Shown: in pieces, positions 1-7,497 of the stretch
How positions within the stretch are numbered: position 1 is the stretch's first letter
How the letters are laid out: every line of letters begins with the position of its first letter
From: Azospirillum oryzae
GTDB lineage: Bacteria; Pseudomonadota; Alphaproteobacteria; Azospirillales; Azospirillaceae
Direction: 5' to 3'
DNA length: 64,000 bases
Assembly: GCF_900177515.1 (NCBI RefSeq)
Contig: NZ_FXAK01000007.1
Span: 1,658,501-1,722,500 of the forward strand
The notes under the pieces: model-generated
The model's database searches: none
What the model was told of the DNA's origin: nothing
The model's input: only the letters and a program-made list of their open reading frames with translations
Program-made: the position numbers and the translations under genes

Positions 1-594
1 CTCTACGACGTGACCGGGGGCGAGGTGCTGATCGACGGCCAGGACGTGCGCGGCGCCACCCTGCGCAGCCTGCGCGGCGCGGTCTCCATCGTCAGCCAGG
101 ACACGGTTCTGTTCAACGACACGGTGCGGGCGAACATCTGCTTCGGCCGCCTCGACGCCGGGATGGACGACGTGATCTCCGCCGCCAAGGCTGCCGCCGC
201 GCATGACTTCATCTCGAAGCTGCCGGAAGGCTACGACACGGTGATCGGCGACCGCGGCGTCAAGCTGTCGGGCGGCGAACGCCAGCGTCTGGCGCTGGCC
301 CGCGCCTTCCTGAAGGATGCGCCGATCCTGCTGCTGGACGAAGCGACCAGCGCACTCGACAGTGAATCGGAGCGTCTGGTGCAGGCGGCGCTGGAACGGC
401 TGACGGAGGGGCGCACCACGCTGGTGATCGCCCATCGTCTGGCGACCGTGCGCAACGCCGACCGCATCGTGGTGATGGAAGGCGGTCGCATCATCGAGCA
501 GGGGACGCACGACGCGCTGCTGGCCGCCGACGGCGCCTATGCGCGGCTGTGCCGGCTGCAGTTCGGCGAGGATGAGGTGCGGGCGGGGGCGTGA
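1..594 (+). CDS. ABC exporter ATP-binding domain (C-terminal part, cut by window start)
   Basis: The frame is open at base 1, so only the last 197 codons are visible. They hold most of an ABC-transporter nucleotide-binding domain of the exporter (MsbA/HlyB/AtmA) type: a Q-loop region (SQDTVLFNDTV), the signature LSGGERQR, Walker B ILLLDEATSALD and the H-switch IAHRLATV. Walker A and any fused membrane domain lie upstream of the window. The spacing and the ending EQGTHDAL fit half-transporters with a fused membrane domain, such as lipid or heavy-metal/glutathione exporters, but the substrate cannot be told from this fragment. The gene is followed by a dispersed inverted repeat and a convergent iron-transport gene. 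Confidence 0.9.
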   Translation, partial: LYDVTGGEVLIDGQDVRGATLRSLRGAVSIVSQDTVLFNDTVRANICFGRLDAGMDDVISAAKAAAAHDFISKLPEGYDTVIGDRGVKLSGGERQRLALARAFLKDAPILLLDEATSALDSESERLVQAALERLTEGRTTLVIAHRLATVRNADRIVVMEGGRIIEQGTHDALLAADGAYARLCRLQFGEDEVRAGA

Positions 595-610
595 CGTTCC
601 GCACCGATCG

Positions 611-735
611 CCTCCTCCCCACCCCTCCCCCGCCCTTGGCGGTGGAGGGGGTGGGAAGCTTGTCGGCGTAACTTGATCGCGATGCGGCGGCAGTCCCCGC
701 TCCCACCGAAGGTGGGGGAGCGTTAGGGAGGGGGC
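611..735. repeat. Dispersed inverted-repeat element, copy A
   Basis: The stretch begins with a C-rich run (CCTCCTCCCC ACCCCTCCCC) and ends with its G-rich counterpart (GTTAGGGAGGGGGC), so the ends can pair. The middle contains GCTTGTCGGCGTAACTT, which recurs with few changes in copy C near 30.4 kb (GCTTGTCAGAGTAACTG). It lies between two convergent genes. I infer a non-coding, possibly mobile or structural repeat family. No reading frame in it looks real. Confidence 0.65.
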
Positions 736-755
736 ATCCGTCTCGATAACTCCCC

Positions 756-1811
756 TTACCCCGCCGGGAACACCATCACCCGCTCGGCCAGCATCGCGGC
801 GGACAACTCCTCGCCGGCGCGCACGTCGACATGTCCCGGCAGGCGCGCATGGATTTCCGACCCGCCCAAATCCAGGCAAACCCGCGTCGCCGGTCCCAGG
901 AAGCTGGAATGCCGCACCCGCACCGGAACGGCGTCCGGCCGGGCACCCAGCGGCACCAGTTCCAGATCCTCCACCCGACAGGCGACCTCGACCTTGGTCC
1001 CGCCGGGTAGGCCGGGCGCCATCACCCGGCCGAGCGGCGTGACGATCTGCCCGTCACGCACCGTCGCCTGGAAGCGATTCACCTCGCCGAACAGGCGGGC
1101 GACGAAGCTGTTGGCCGGGCGCTGGTAAAGGTTCACCGGCGTGTCGGCCTGGACGATGTGCCCAGCCTCCATCACCACCACGCGGTTGCCCATCTCCATC
1201 GCCTCTTCAGGGTCATGGGTAACGACGATGGTGGCGATGCCGCTGGCGCGGATGATCCGCACCACCTCTTCCCGCACCGAACGGCGGAGCTGCTCATCCA
1301 GCGCGGAGAACGGTTCGTCCAGAAGCAGGACCTTGGGGTCGCGCGCCATGGCGCGGGCCAGCGCCACCCGCTGCTGCTGGCCGCCCGACAGGGTGTGCGG
1401 GTAGGCGTCGGCATAGCGGGTCAGCGCCATGGTCTCCAGCAACTCCTCCACCCGGCGCTTGCGTTCGGCGCGCGGGCGGTCGGTCTGGCCGAAGGCGATG
1501 TTGCCCGCCACCGTCAGGTGCGGGAACAGCGCGAAATCCTGGAACATCATGCCGACCGGCCGCTTTTCCGGCGGCAGCGATCGGCCCGCGGTGGCGAGCT
1601 GCTGCCCCTCCACCGCGATCTCGCCCTTCTGGACCGACTCAAGTCCGCTGATCAGGCGCAGCAGAGTCGACTTGCCGCAGCCGGACGGGCCGACGATGCA
1701 CACCACCTCGCGCGGGGCGACCGACAGCGAGACATCGTCGACCGCGGTCAGTTGCCCGTAGCGGTGGGTGATGCCGGAGAGGATGACGGAAGGGGCGAGA
1801 GTGTCGGTCAT
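756..1811 (-). CDS. fbpC: Ferric iron ABC transporter ATP-binding protein (FbpC/FutC-like)
   Basis: This 351-residue protein energises uptake of ferric iron (or a similar periplasmic-binding-protein substrate) across the inner membrane. It has Walker A GPSGCGKST, Q-loop FQDFALFPH, signature LSGGQQQR, Walker B VLLLDEPFSALD and H-switch VTHDPEEA, followed by a TOBE-like C-terminal region ending in VMVFPAG. I chose the ATG at 1811 (MTDTLAPS) because the stop of the binding-protein gene lies one base upstream and the extra N-terminal residues of the longer frame are Arg/Pro-rich. It is surely co-transcribed with the upstream binding protein. No permease gene (fbpB) lies between or beside them, which is unusual for this family. 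Confidence 0.88.
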   Translation of the reverse strand: MTDTLAPSVILSGITHRYGQLTAVDDVSLSVAPREVVCIVGPSGCGKSTLLRLISGLESVQKGEIAVEGQQLATAGRSLPPEKRPVGMMFQDFALFPHLTVAGNIAFGQTDRPRAERKRRVEELLETMALTRYADAYPHTLSGGQQQRVALARAMARDPKVLLLDEPFSALDEQLRRSVREEVVRIIRASGIATIVVTHDPEEAMEMGNRVVVMEAGHIVQADTPVNLYQRPANSFVARLFGEVNRFQATVRDGQIVTPLGRVMAPGLPGGTKVEVACRVEDLELVPLGARPDAVPVRVRHSSFLGPATRVCLDLGGSEIHARLPGHVDVRAGEELSAAMLAERVMVFPAG

Positions 1812-1812
1812 C

Positions 1813-2835
1813 TTACTTCCAGCCGGCACGGTCCATGATGCGCAGCGCCTGCGGCGTGTGGGCGGCGAAGGAGGCGGCATTCACCTCGGCCGCCTTGAAG
1901 CTGCCGAGCTTCACCAGCTCCGGATGCGGCTGGACCGCCGGGTTGACCGGGTATTCCATGTTGCCGTCGGCGAACTGGCGCTGCGCCTCCGGGCTCAGCA
2001 GATATTCCAGCAGCTTGCGGGCGTTCTCCTGGTTCTTGGAGGTCTTCACCACGCCGGCGCCGCTGAGGTTCACATGGGTGCCGCGGTTGCCCTGATTCGG
2101 GAAGATGACTCCGACCTTCGCCGCGACCTCACGGTCCTCCTGCTTGGCCGAGGTGATCATCTTGCCGACATAATAGGTGTTGGCGATGGCGACGTCGCCC
2201 TCGCCCACCGCGACCGCGCGGATCTGGTCGGTATCGCCGCCCTGCGGCGGGCGGGCGAGGTTGGCGACGAGGCCCTTGACCCATTCCTCCGTCTTCTCCT
2301 CGCCCAGCGCTTCGATCATCGACGCGGTCAGGGCCAGGCTGTAGGGATGGGTGCCGCTGCGGGTCAGGACGCGGTGCTTCCATTCCGGCTTGGCGAGATC
2401 CTCGTAATCCTTGATCTGCTCCGGCTTCACCCGGTCGCGGGCGTAGACGATGATGCGGGCGCGGCTGGACAGGCCCCACCAGGCCCCACCCGGGTCGCGC
2501 AGGTTGGCCGGAACCTTGACCGCTTCCAGCTCCGGCGAGGTGACCGGGGCGAGCAGCCCTTCCTTGGCCGCCGCGGCCAGACGGCCGGCATCGACGGTGA
2601 TGAACAGGTCGGCCGGGCTGCTGGCGCCCTCCGACTTCATGCGCTGGATCAGTTCATCATGGTTGCCTTCGATGATGTTGACCTTGATACCGGTCGACTT
2701 CGTGAAGGTTTCATAGATCGCGCGATCGGTGTTGTAATGACGCGAGTTGTAGACATTGACTTCCTGCGCCTGAACCGAAAAGGCGGTCAAGGCACCGACG
2801 GCAAAAGCGACACCAGCGATCTTGTCGATGAACAT
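1813..2835 (-). CDS. fbpA: Ferric iron-binding periplasmic protein (FbpA/FutA-like)
   Basis: A 340-residue solute-binding protein. It starts with a signal peptide (MFIDKIAGVAFAVGALTAF, probable cleavage after VQA-Q near residue 24). The mature protein begins VNVYNSRHY, the typical start of iron-binding FbpA/FutA proteins, and has the conserved ADLFITVDAGRL and NTYYVGKM segments with paired tyrosines that ligate ferric iron in the family. The ATG at 2835 has a good ribosome site (GGAG). A Fur-like box lies 16-34 bases upstream, fitting iron repression. The downstream gene is the matching ATPase, one base away. Confidence 0.9.
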   Translation of the reverse strand: MFIDKIAGVAFAVGALTAFSVQAQEVNVYNSRHYNTDRAIYETFTKSTGIKVNIIEGNHDELIQRMKSEGASSPADLFITVDAGRLAAAAKEGLLAPVTSPELEAVKVPANLRDPGGAWWGLSSRARIIVYARDRVKPEQIKDYEDLAKPEWKHRVLTRSGTHPYSLALTASMIEALGEEKTEEWVKGLVANLARPPQGGDTDQIRAVAVGEGDVAIANTYYVGKMITSAKQEDREVAAKVGVIFPNQGNRGTHVNLSGAGVVKTSKNQENARKLLEYLLSPEAQRQFADGNMEYPVNPAVQPHPELVKLGSFKAAEVNAASFAAHTPQALRIMDRAGWK

Positions 2836-2850
2836 CCATCACTCCCGGAC

Positions 2851-2869
2851 TGCGAATGGCTCTCAATTC
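2851..2869. promoter_or_regulatory. Candidate Fur box upstream of fbpA
   Basis: The sequence TGCGAATGGCTCTCAATTC resembles the common proteobacterial Fur site form GCGAATGATTCTCA with two or three mismatches. It lies just upstream of the iron-binding protein gene. GTGCGAATGG repeats ten bases further on. The assignment rests on similarity and context only. Confidence 0.5.
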
Positions 2870-2932
2870 CGTGCGAATGGATATCAGTTGCAGCTGACGC
2901 TGTCGAGACAGGATTCACCCCAAGGAGGGGGA

Positions 2933-5083
2933 TCAGGCGATTGCGGGTGCGGCTTGTGAGCGCACCATGTCGGCCAGCGCCTCGGGCGGCATCGGACGGC
3001 CGAACAGATAGCCCTGCATCATGTCGCAGCCGACCGACACCAGGAAATCGCGCTGCTCCGCCGTCTCCACCCCTTCCGCCACCGTCGTCAGGCCCAGGCC
3101 GTGCGCCATGCCGACCGCGGCGCGGACCAGTGCGTTGCTCTTGGGATTCTCCGGCACATCGATGACGAAGGCGCGGTCGATCTTCAGCTTCGCCACTGGC
3201 AACTGCTGCACATAGCTGAGGGAGGAATAGCCGGAGCCGAAATCGTCGATGGCCGCCTGGATGCCCAGATCGGCCAGTTCGCCCAGCGTCCGCACCGCCA
3301 CCTTCAGGTCGCGCACCGCCGCCTGTTCGGTGATCTCCAGCCCCAGATGGCTGCGCAGCGACGGATGCCCGCCCAGCAGTTCCTCCAGCCGGAGGGTCAG
3401 GTTGCCGCGCAGGAACTGCTGGCCGGAGATGTTGAGGAAGACGCGGTCGGGCAGCACGCCCTCCGCCTCCCAGACCGCCATCTGGGCGACGGCGGTGGAC
3501 AGTACCCAGTCGGTGATCGGCACGATCAGGCCGCTTTCCTCCGCGACCGGAATGAACTCTCCGGGCGAGACCGGCCCCAGGGCATGATGCTCCCAGCGCA
3601 GCAGCGCTTCCGCCGACCGGACCCGGCCGGCTTTGTCGACGATGGGCTGATAGACGAGGCGAAGTTCGTTGCGCTCGATGGCGTGGGTCAGATGCATGGT
3701 CAGCAGCATCCGCCGGGTCGCCGCCGCCGCCATTTCCGGCGTGTAGAAGCAGACGGCGTTGCCGCCATTGTGCTGCACCGCCTGCAGGGCCAGCTTGGCC
3801 TTGGCGTTCAAATCCTCCAGCGTGCTGACCGAATCGTCCTGCACCGCGGCGCCGACCGACAGCCGCAGCCGCACCCAATGGCGGTCGGCGTAAATCGACG
3901 CGGTCAGCCGGTCGTGCAGCACGCCGGCCAGCGTGCGCGCATGGTCGGCGTCGGTCACCCGTGACAGCGCGGCGAATTCGTCGGCGGCGATGCGGCAGAT
4001 GATGGTGTTGGGCGGCAGCACCTCCGTCACCCGGCTGACCATCGCCTTCAGCGCGGCATCGCCGACATGGAAGCCGAAGGCCTCGTTCACGTCGCTGAAC
4101 TGGTCGACGTCGAGCGAGAACAGCGCGAACTGGCTTCCGGCCGATGCCGTCCCCGCCTCTTCGGCGCAGCTGCCGGCGAACAGCGCCTCGCATTCCTCAA
4201 GGAAGGCGGTGCGGGTCAGGACCCCGGTCAGCGGATCGTGCCGCGCGAGGTAGGAGGCGCGCTGTTCCGCCGCGAGGCGTTCGGAGATGTCGCGGATGAT
4301 GCCGACGAAGGTCACATCCTCGCCCAGCCGTGCCTGACCGACGCTGAGATGGATCGGGAACACCGTGCCGTCCTTGCGCTGGCCCAGCGTTTCGCGGCCG
4401 ATGCCGATGATCTTGGGCCGGTCGGTCCGCATGTAGGTATCGACGTAGCGGCCGTGGTCGCGCGAGAAGGGCGGCGGCATCAGGATCGACATGTTCCGTC
4501 CGACCAGTTCGCCATCCTCATAGCCGAACAGGCGGCAGCAGGCGCGATTGATGGAGCGGATGATGCCGGTGCGGTCGGAGACGATGATGCCGTCCACCGC
4601 CGCGTCCAGCAGGGTGGCGATGAAGGAATCCCGGCAGGTCACGAACTGCGCGATGCGGTCGGGGTCGCCGGTCAGGTGAAAGGTGCCGAGATAGCCGACC
4701 GTCACCCCGGCGGCATCGCGATGGACGATCACGCTGCCGCTGAGGATCGAGCGCCGGCCGTCGCAACCGACCGTCGGGCAATCGACCGGCGCGGAGGTCT
4801 GCACCGGCGATCCGCCCAGCGCCGCGACGGCAGCGGCCAGCGCCGCAGTCACGGGATGCTCGATGCCCGCCAGTTCGCGGCCGATCAGGTCCGCCGGCGA
4901 ACGGTCCAGGACCGCCGCGAAATGCCGATCGGCGTGGCGGCACAGGCCGTCGCGGTCCAGATAGACCAGCGCCATCCCGCCGTCGTCCAGCAGGCTGGTG
5001 GCCAAAGAGGCCAGAAAGGCAGGATCGCGCGGCATCGCGGCGGCGTGATCCCCGCTGGAACCGCTGCACTCGGAACCGTTCAT
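2933..5083 (-). CDS. PAS-PAS-GGDEF-EAL cyclic-di-GMP protein, probable phosphodiesterase
   Basis: A 716-residue cytoplasmic signalling protein. Two PAS-like domains come first (about residues 25-140 and 150-275; the second contains SDRTGIIRSINRACC and ends in the PAC-like FVGIIRDISERLAAEQ). A GGDEF domain follows, but its signature is AADEF (residues 366-370), so cyclase activity is probably lost. The C-terminal EAL domain looks intact: EALLRW (492), the LEITEQ segment, DDFGSGYSSL, KIDRAF and AEGVET. I infer a c-di-GMP phosphodiesterase whose GGDEF may bind GTP as a regulator. The start is uncertain: the ATG at 5083 follows GGCGGATC, while an in-frame start at 5266 would add 61 residues of low-complexity character. 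Confidence 0.88.
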   Translation of the reverse strand: MNGSECSGSSGDHAAAMPRDPAFLASLATSLLDDGGMALVYLDRDGLCRHADRHFAAVLDRSPADLIGRELAGIEHPVTAALAAAVAALGGSPVQTSAPVDCPTVGCDGRRSILSGSVIVHRDAAGVTVGYLGTFHLTGDPDRIAQFVTCRDSFIATLLDAAVDGIIVSDRTGIIRSINRACCRLFGYEDGELVGRNMSILMPPPFSRDHGRYVDTYMRTDRPKIIGIGRETLGQRKDGTVFPIHLSVGQARLGEDVTFVGIIRDISERLAAEQRASYLARHDPLTGVLTRTAFLEECEALFAGSCAEEAGTASAGSQFALFSLDVDQFSDVNEAFGFHVGDAALKAMVSRVTEVLPPNTIICRIAADEFAALSRVTDADHARTLAGVLHDRLTASIYADRHWVRLRLSVGAAVQDDSVSTLEDLNAKAKLALQAVQHNGGNAVCFYTPEMAAAATRRMLLTMHLTHAIERNELRLVYQPIVDKAGRVRSAEALLRWEHHALGPVSPGEFIPVAEESGLIVPITDWVLSTAVAQMAVWEAEGVLPDRVFLNISGQQFLRGNLTLRLEELLGGHPSLRSHLGLEITEQAAVRDLKVAVRTLGELADLGIQAAIDDFGSGYSSLSYVQQLPVAKLKIDRAFVIDVPENPKSNALVRAAVGMAHGLGLTTVAEGVETAEQRDFLVSVGCDMMQGYLFGRPMPPEALADMVRSQAAPAIA

Positions 5084-5658
5084 CTGATCCGCCGGTTGTA
5101 GGTCCACGAAACGATCCGCTTTTCTCTGTCCTGCCGCAAAGGCCGGCCTGATGATGCACCGACGGACGCCCGGCGGCTGAATTGGATACCCGACGGAGGT
5201 ATTATGACCCCGTCCGGCTTGATTTCCAACGCCAAGCATTCCCGCAAATGCCAAGCATTTGCGCAATTCGTTGCCCGTGATGCATTCGCACTCTAACGGT
5301 TAGAGTCCGATACATGATTGACATGGTTCAATGCGCGGCACGGTTCAGGGAATAAACGGCCGCGCCCGGCAGCACAACCACAGCTTTTGCGCGTGTGGTC
5401 TGCGACATTTCGGTGGCATCCGCAGCAGTGGTCTGGACCTGCGGCGGTATCGGCCCCAGGATTCTCTCCACACATTCCCCGCACGGGAAGCAATTCGCCT
5501 CACAGCCCGCGATGGAGGAATAAACCGGACGTCCCAGGCGTTTGTCCGACAATGGCCGCAGCCACAGGCGTGAACCTCCAGCCTCACGCCGGGTGCTGCC
5601 GTCGCTTCGGGTCCGCCAACGGTCCGCAGTACAAGAAAACGATTGGGAGCATACAGAC
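5084..5658. other. Intergenic region without a convincing gene
   Basis: About 575 bases separate the start of the EAL-protein gene from a small plus-strand gene. Short frames on both strands overlap one another and show no family features. The only clear structure is the 17-base palindrome at 5290-5306. The sequence GCCAAGCATT occurs twice just before it (about 5232 and 5249). The region presumably carries the promoters of both flanking genes. Confidence 0.6.
5290..5306. promoter_or_regulatory. Perfect 8-bp inverted repeat, candidate operator
   Basis: ACTCTAAC G GTTAGAGT is a perfect inverted repeat with 8-base arms around one base, about 210 bases upstream of the ATG chosen for the EAL gene and 350 upstream of the small gene at 5659. 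A dimeric regulator could bind here. No matching regulator gene is in view. Confidence 0.4.
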
Positions 5659-5907
5659 ATGACCAACGCATTCAGCCAGATCAGCCACACCGACGGCCGT
5701 GCATACTACCAGGGCACCCCGCTGTCCCTGGCCGATGCGCAGATCATGCTCAACGACGACATCCTCCGCCGGGCCGTGCGCGTCGGCGCCTATCTGCGGG
5801 TGGACGACGCCGGCCGCCTTGTTCTGGTGAACGGCCCCGCCCTGCGGCGCTCGGTCAACCGGCCGGTTCCGCCGACCTTCAACTCCCGCGGGGGCCGGCA
5901 AGAATAA
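5659..5907 (+). CDS. Small hypothetical protein (82 residues)
   Basis: I do not recognise this protein. It begins MTNAFSQISHTDGRAYYQGT and is polar, with no signal peptide, membrane segment or cysteines. The segment LRRAVRVGAYLRVDDAGRLV may form a strand-turn-strand. GGGAGCA precedes the ATG at a somewhat long distance, giving moderate support for the start. Its last 29 bases overlap the end of the convergent UPF0060 gene. Composition matches the neighbours. Function unknown. Confidence 0.6.
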   Translation: MTNAFSQISHTDGRAYYQGTPLSLADAQIMLNDDILRRAVRVGAYLRVDDAGRLVLVNGPALRRSVNRPVPPTFNSRGGRQE

Positions 5908-6220
5908 GCGCCGCCCCGGCCAGACAGACCAGTGCGCCGGCCGCGTCCCAGCGGTCCGGCCGCGCGCCCTCGACCAGCCAGAGCCACAGCAGAGACGCCG
6001 CGATGTAGACGCCGCCATAGGCGGCATAGGCGCGTCCGGCGAAGTCGGCGTCGGCCCGCGTCAGCAGCCACGCGAACAGGCACAGGCTCGCTAATCCCGG
6101 CAACGCCCACCATGCGCTCCGGCCCAGTCGTATCCAGGCCCAGAAGGCGAAGCAGCCGGCGATCTCCGCCAATGCGGCCGTACCATAGACGGCCAGCGTC
6201 GTCCCCAGCGCCTGCGCCAT
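5879..6220 (-). CDS. UPF0060 (YnfA-family) inner membrane protein
   Basis: A 113-residue, very hydrophobic protein with four predicted membrane helices. Family marks include AALAEIAGCFAFWAWIRLG at the first helix, LTRADADFAGRAYAAYGG in the middle and GVYIAASLLWLWLVEG, all typical of the YnfA/UPF0060 family. The length matches the family (about 108-112). Its role is not established; it resembles small drug-transporter folds. It overlaps the convergent small gene by 29 bases. Confidence 0.9.
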   Translation of the reverse strand: MAQALGTTLAVYGTAALAEIAGCFAFWAWIRLGRSAWWALPGLASLCLFAWLLTRADADFAGRAYAAYGGVYIAASLLWLWLVEGARPDRWDAAGALVCLAGAALILAGPRGS

Positions 6221-6407
6221 CCCGCCTCCGTTTCTTCCTCGTCATCGACCGGGCCGATGCTGCCCATCGCCGATTGCCGCGTCAATGCGTTGCGCGCCGG
6301 TGAATGGCGCCACAGCTCGTTTCAATTTGCTGCCGCTATATTACAGCGCATTCATGGACTTCATCAGGGGTGCGGCATAGATTGGCTCGGAACGGAGGCA
6401 TACGGCG

Positions 6408-6623
6408 ATGTTCATAGACGCGACCAATCCTATGCGGGACGCCTTTGAAACGATCCAAGCCACCGACGTGATCTCGGATGCGAAGAAGCTCGTCCTGTTT
6501 CAGGGGTTGGAGGCGTTGCGCCGCCAGCATTGCCCGGAGCCGGCCCAGGCAGCCCGATGCTGCGAGGCGTGCCTGACCCGGCACCGCTGCCTGACGGCGG
6601 TTCTCGACCTGCTTGGTTCCTGA
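6408..6623 (+). CDS. Small cysteine-rich hypothetical protein (71 residues)
   Basis: Begins MFIDATNPMRDAFETIQA after a good ribosome site (AACGGAGG, about ten bases upstream). The N-terminal half looks helical. The C-terminal half holds the cluster HCPEPAQAARCCEACLTRHR with five or six Cys/His positions, suggesting metal binding or a disulfide-bonded helical hairpin. I do not recognise the family. The next gene starts shortly after its stop in another frame and may be translationally coupled. Confidence 0.55.
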   Translation: MFIDATNPMRDAFETIQATDVISDAKKLVLFQGLEALRRQHCPEPAQAARCCEACLTRHRCLTAVLDLLGS

Positions 6624-6658
6624 ACATCAGCCCCCACGATCGGATTGGACGCGACAGG

Positions 6659-6985
6659 GTGAGGCTTACGCTCGACGACGAAGCGACGCTGTGTTCCGTC
6701 GAGATCCTGGCGGAGGCGGTGGAGATGGCCTTCGTTCCCGGCATCCTCGAACTGCGCACCCTGCGCGATGCCCTGAATGAGGCCCTGCGCACCCGCTCTC
6801 CGGCGGCGGTGAGGCTGGCCTACAGTGCCTTCAGCCGCGTCGACCGCGATTTCCGTGACACGATCGCCCACCACGCCCTGCAACTGGCGGCACTGCGCCG
6901 GCACAGCGCTGGTCCGATGCGCATCGGCGGCGGCACCCCGCCGCACCGGGCAGGCCGCGGCATCGACGAACCGCGCCGGGCCTGA
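6659..6985 (+). CDS. Hypothetical protein, helical
   Basis: The frame from 6530 (TTG) to 6985 stays open. I prefer the GTG at 6659 (VRLTLDDEATLCSVEILAEA) because earlier starts overlap the upstream gene and add a Gly/Pro-rich segment. The protein is then about 108 residues, mostly helical (LRTLRDALNEALRTRSPAAV, FRDTIAHHALQLAALRRH) with a basic tail. No family recognised. It lies directly after the small Cys-rich gene, so the two may form one unit. Start uncertain. Confidence 0.45.
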   Translation: MRLTLDDEATLCSVEILAEAVEMAFVPGILELRTLRDALNEALRTRSPAAVRLAYSAFSRVDRDFRDTIAHHALQLAALRRHSAGPMRIGGGTPPHRAGRGIDEPRRA

Positions 6986-7096
6986 TGCACGACGCCTCCG
7001 GCCGGGCCGACTTGTCTTTCGTGTAATATTTTTAATGGACCCTTTCCCCTTCCGTCCTGTTGTTCCGGCATAATCAACACGCAAGAGGTTGCCACC

Positions 7097-7276
7097 ATGG
7101 ACAAGGACCGGATCGAGGGCGCCGCCCGCTCAATCAAGGGCTCGATCAAGGAAGCGGCCGGCAAGCTGACCGGCGACACCAAGACCGAGGCCGAGGGCCG
7201 CGGCGAAAAGGCCGCCGGCAAGGTTCAGAACAGCATCGGCGGCGCCAAGGATGCCGCACGCGACGCGCTGAAGTAA
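7097..7276 (+). CDS. CsbD-family stress-response protein (59 residues)
   Basis: A 59-residue hydrophilic protein starting MDKDRIEGAARSIKGSIKEA and continuing with AGKLTGDTKTEAEGRGEKAAGK. This is the hallmark of the CsbD family: alternating Lys/Gly/Ala/Glu with the segment GKLTGDxKxEAEG and a length of 55-70. In other bacteria these proteins are induced by general stress; their molecular role is unknown. GAGG nine bases before the ATG supports the start. It stands alone, with intergenic DNA on both sides. Confidence 0.88.
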   Translation: MDKDRIEGAARSIKGSIKEAAGKLTGDTKTEAEGRGEKAAGKVQNSIGGAKDAARDALK

Positions 7277-7497
7277 TCCCGGCGCCCGCCGAGGGCTCCG
7301 CGATGGTATGAGTGTCCGACGCCCCGGCCCCCACGTTCCCCGTGAGGCCGGGGTGTTCGTTTGCAGATCCCCTTTGGCGAGAGCAGCGACATCGGAGGCG
7401 GGCTGCGTGGAAATGGGCTGTTGCCGCCCCACCCTCCCCTATCTATGATGCGCCGCCCCGGCCGGATGGCCGAACGACGCGCTTAGATTCGGGTCCC

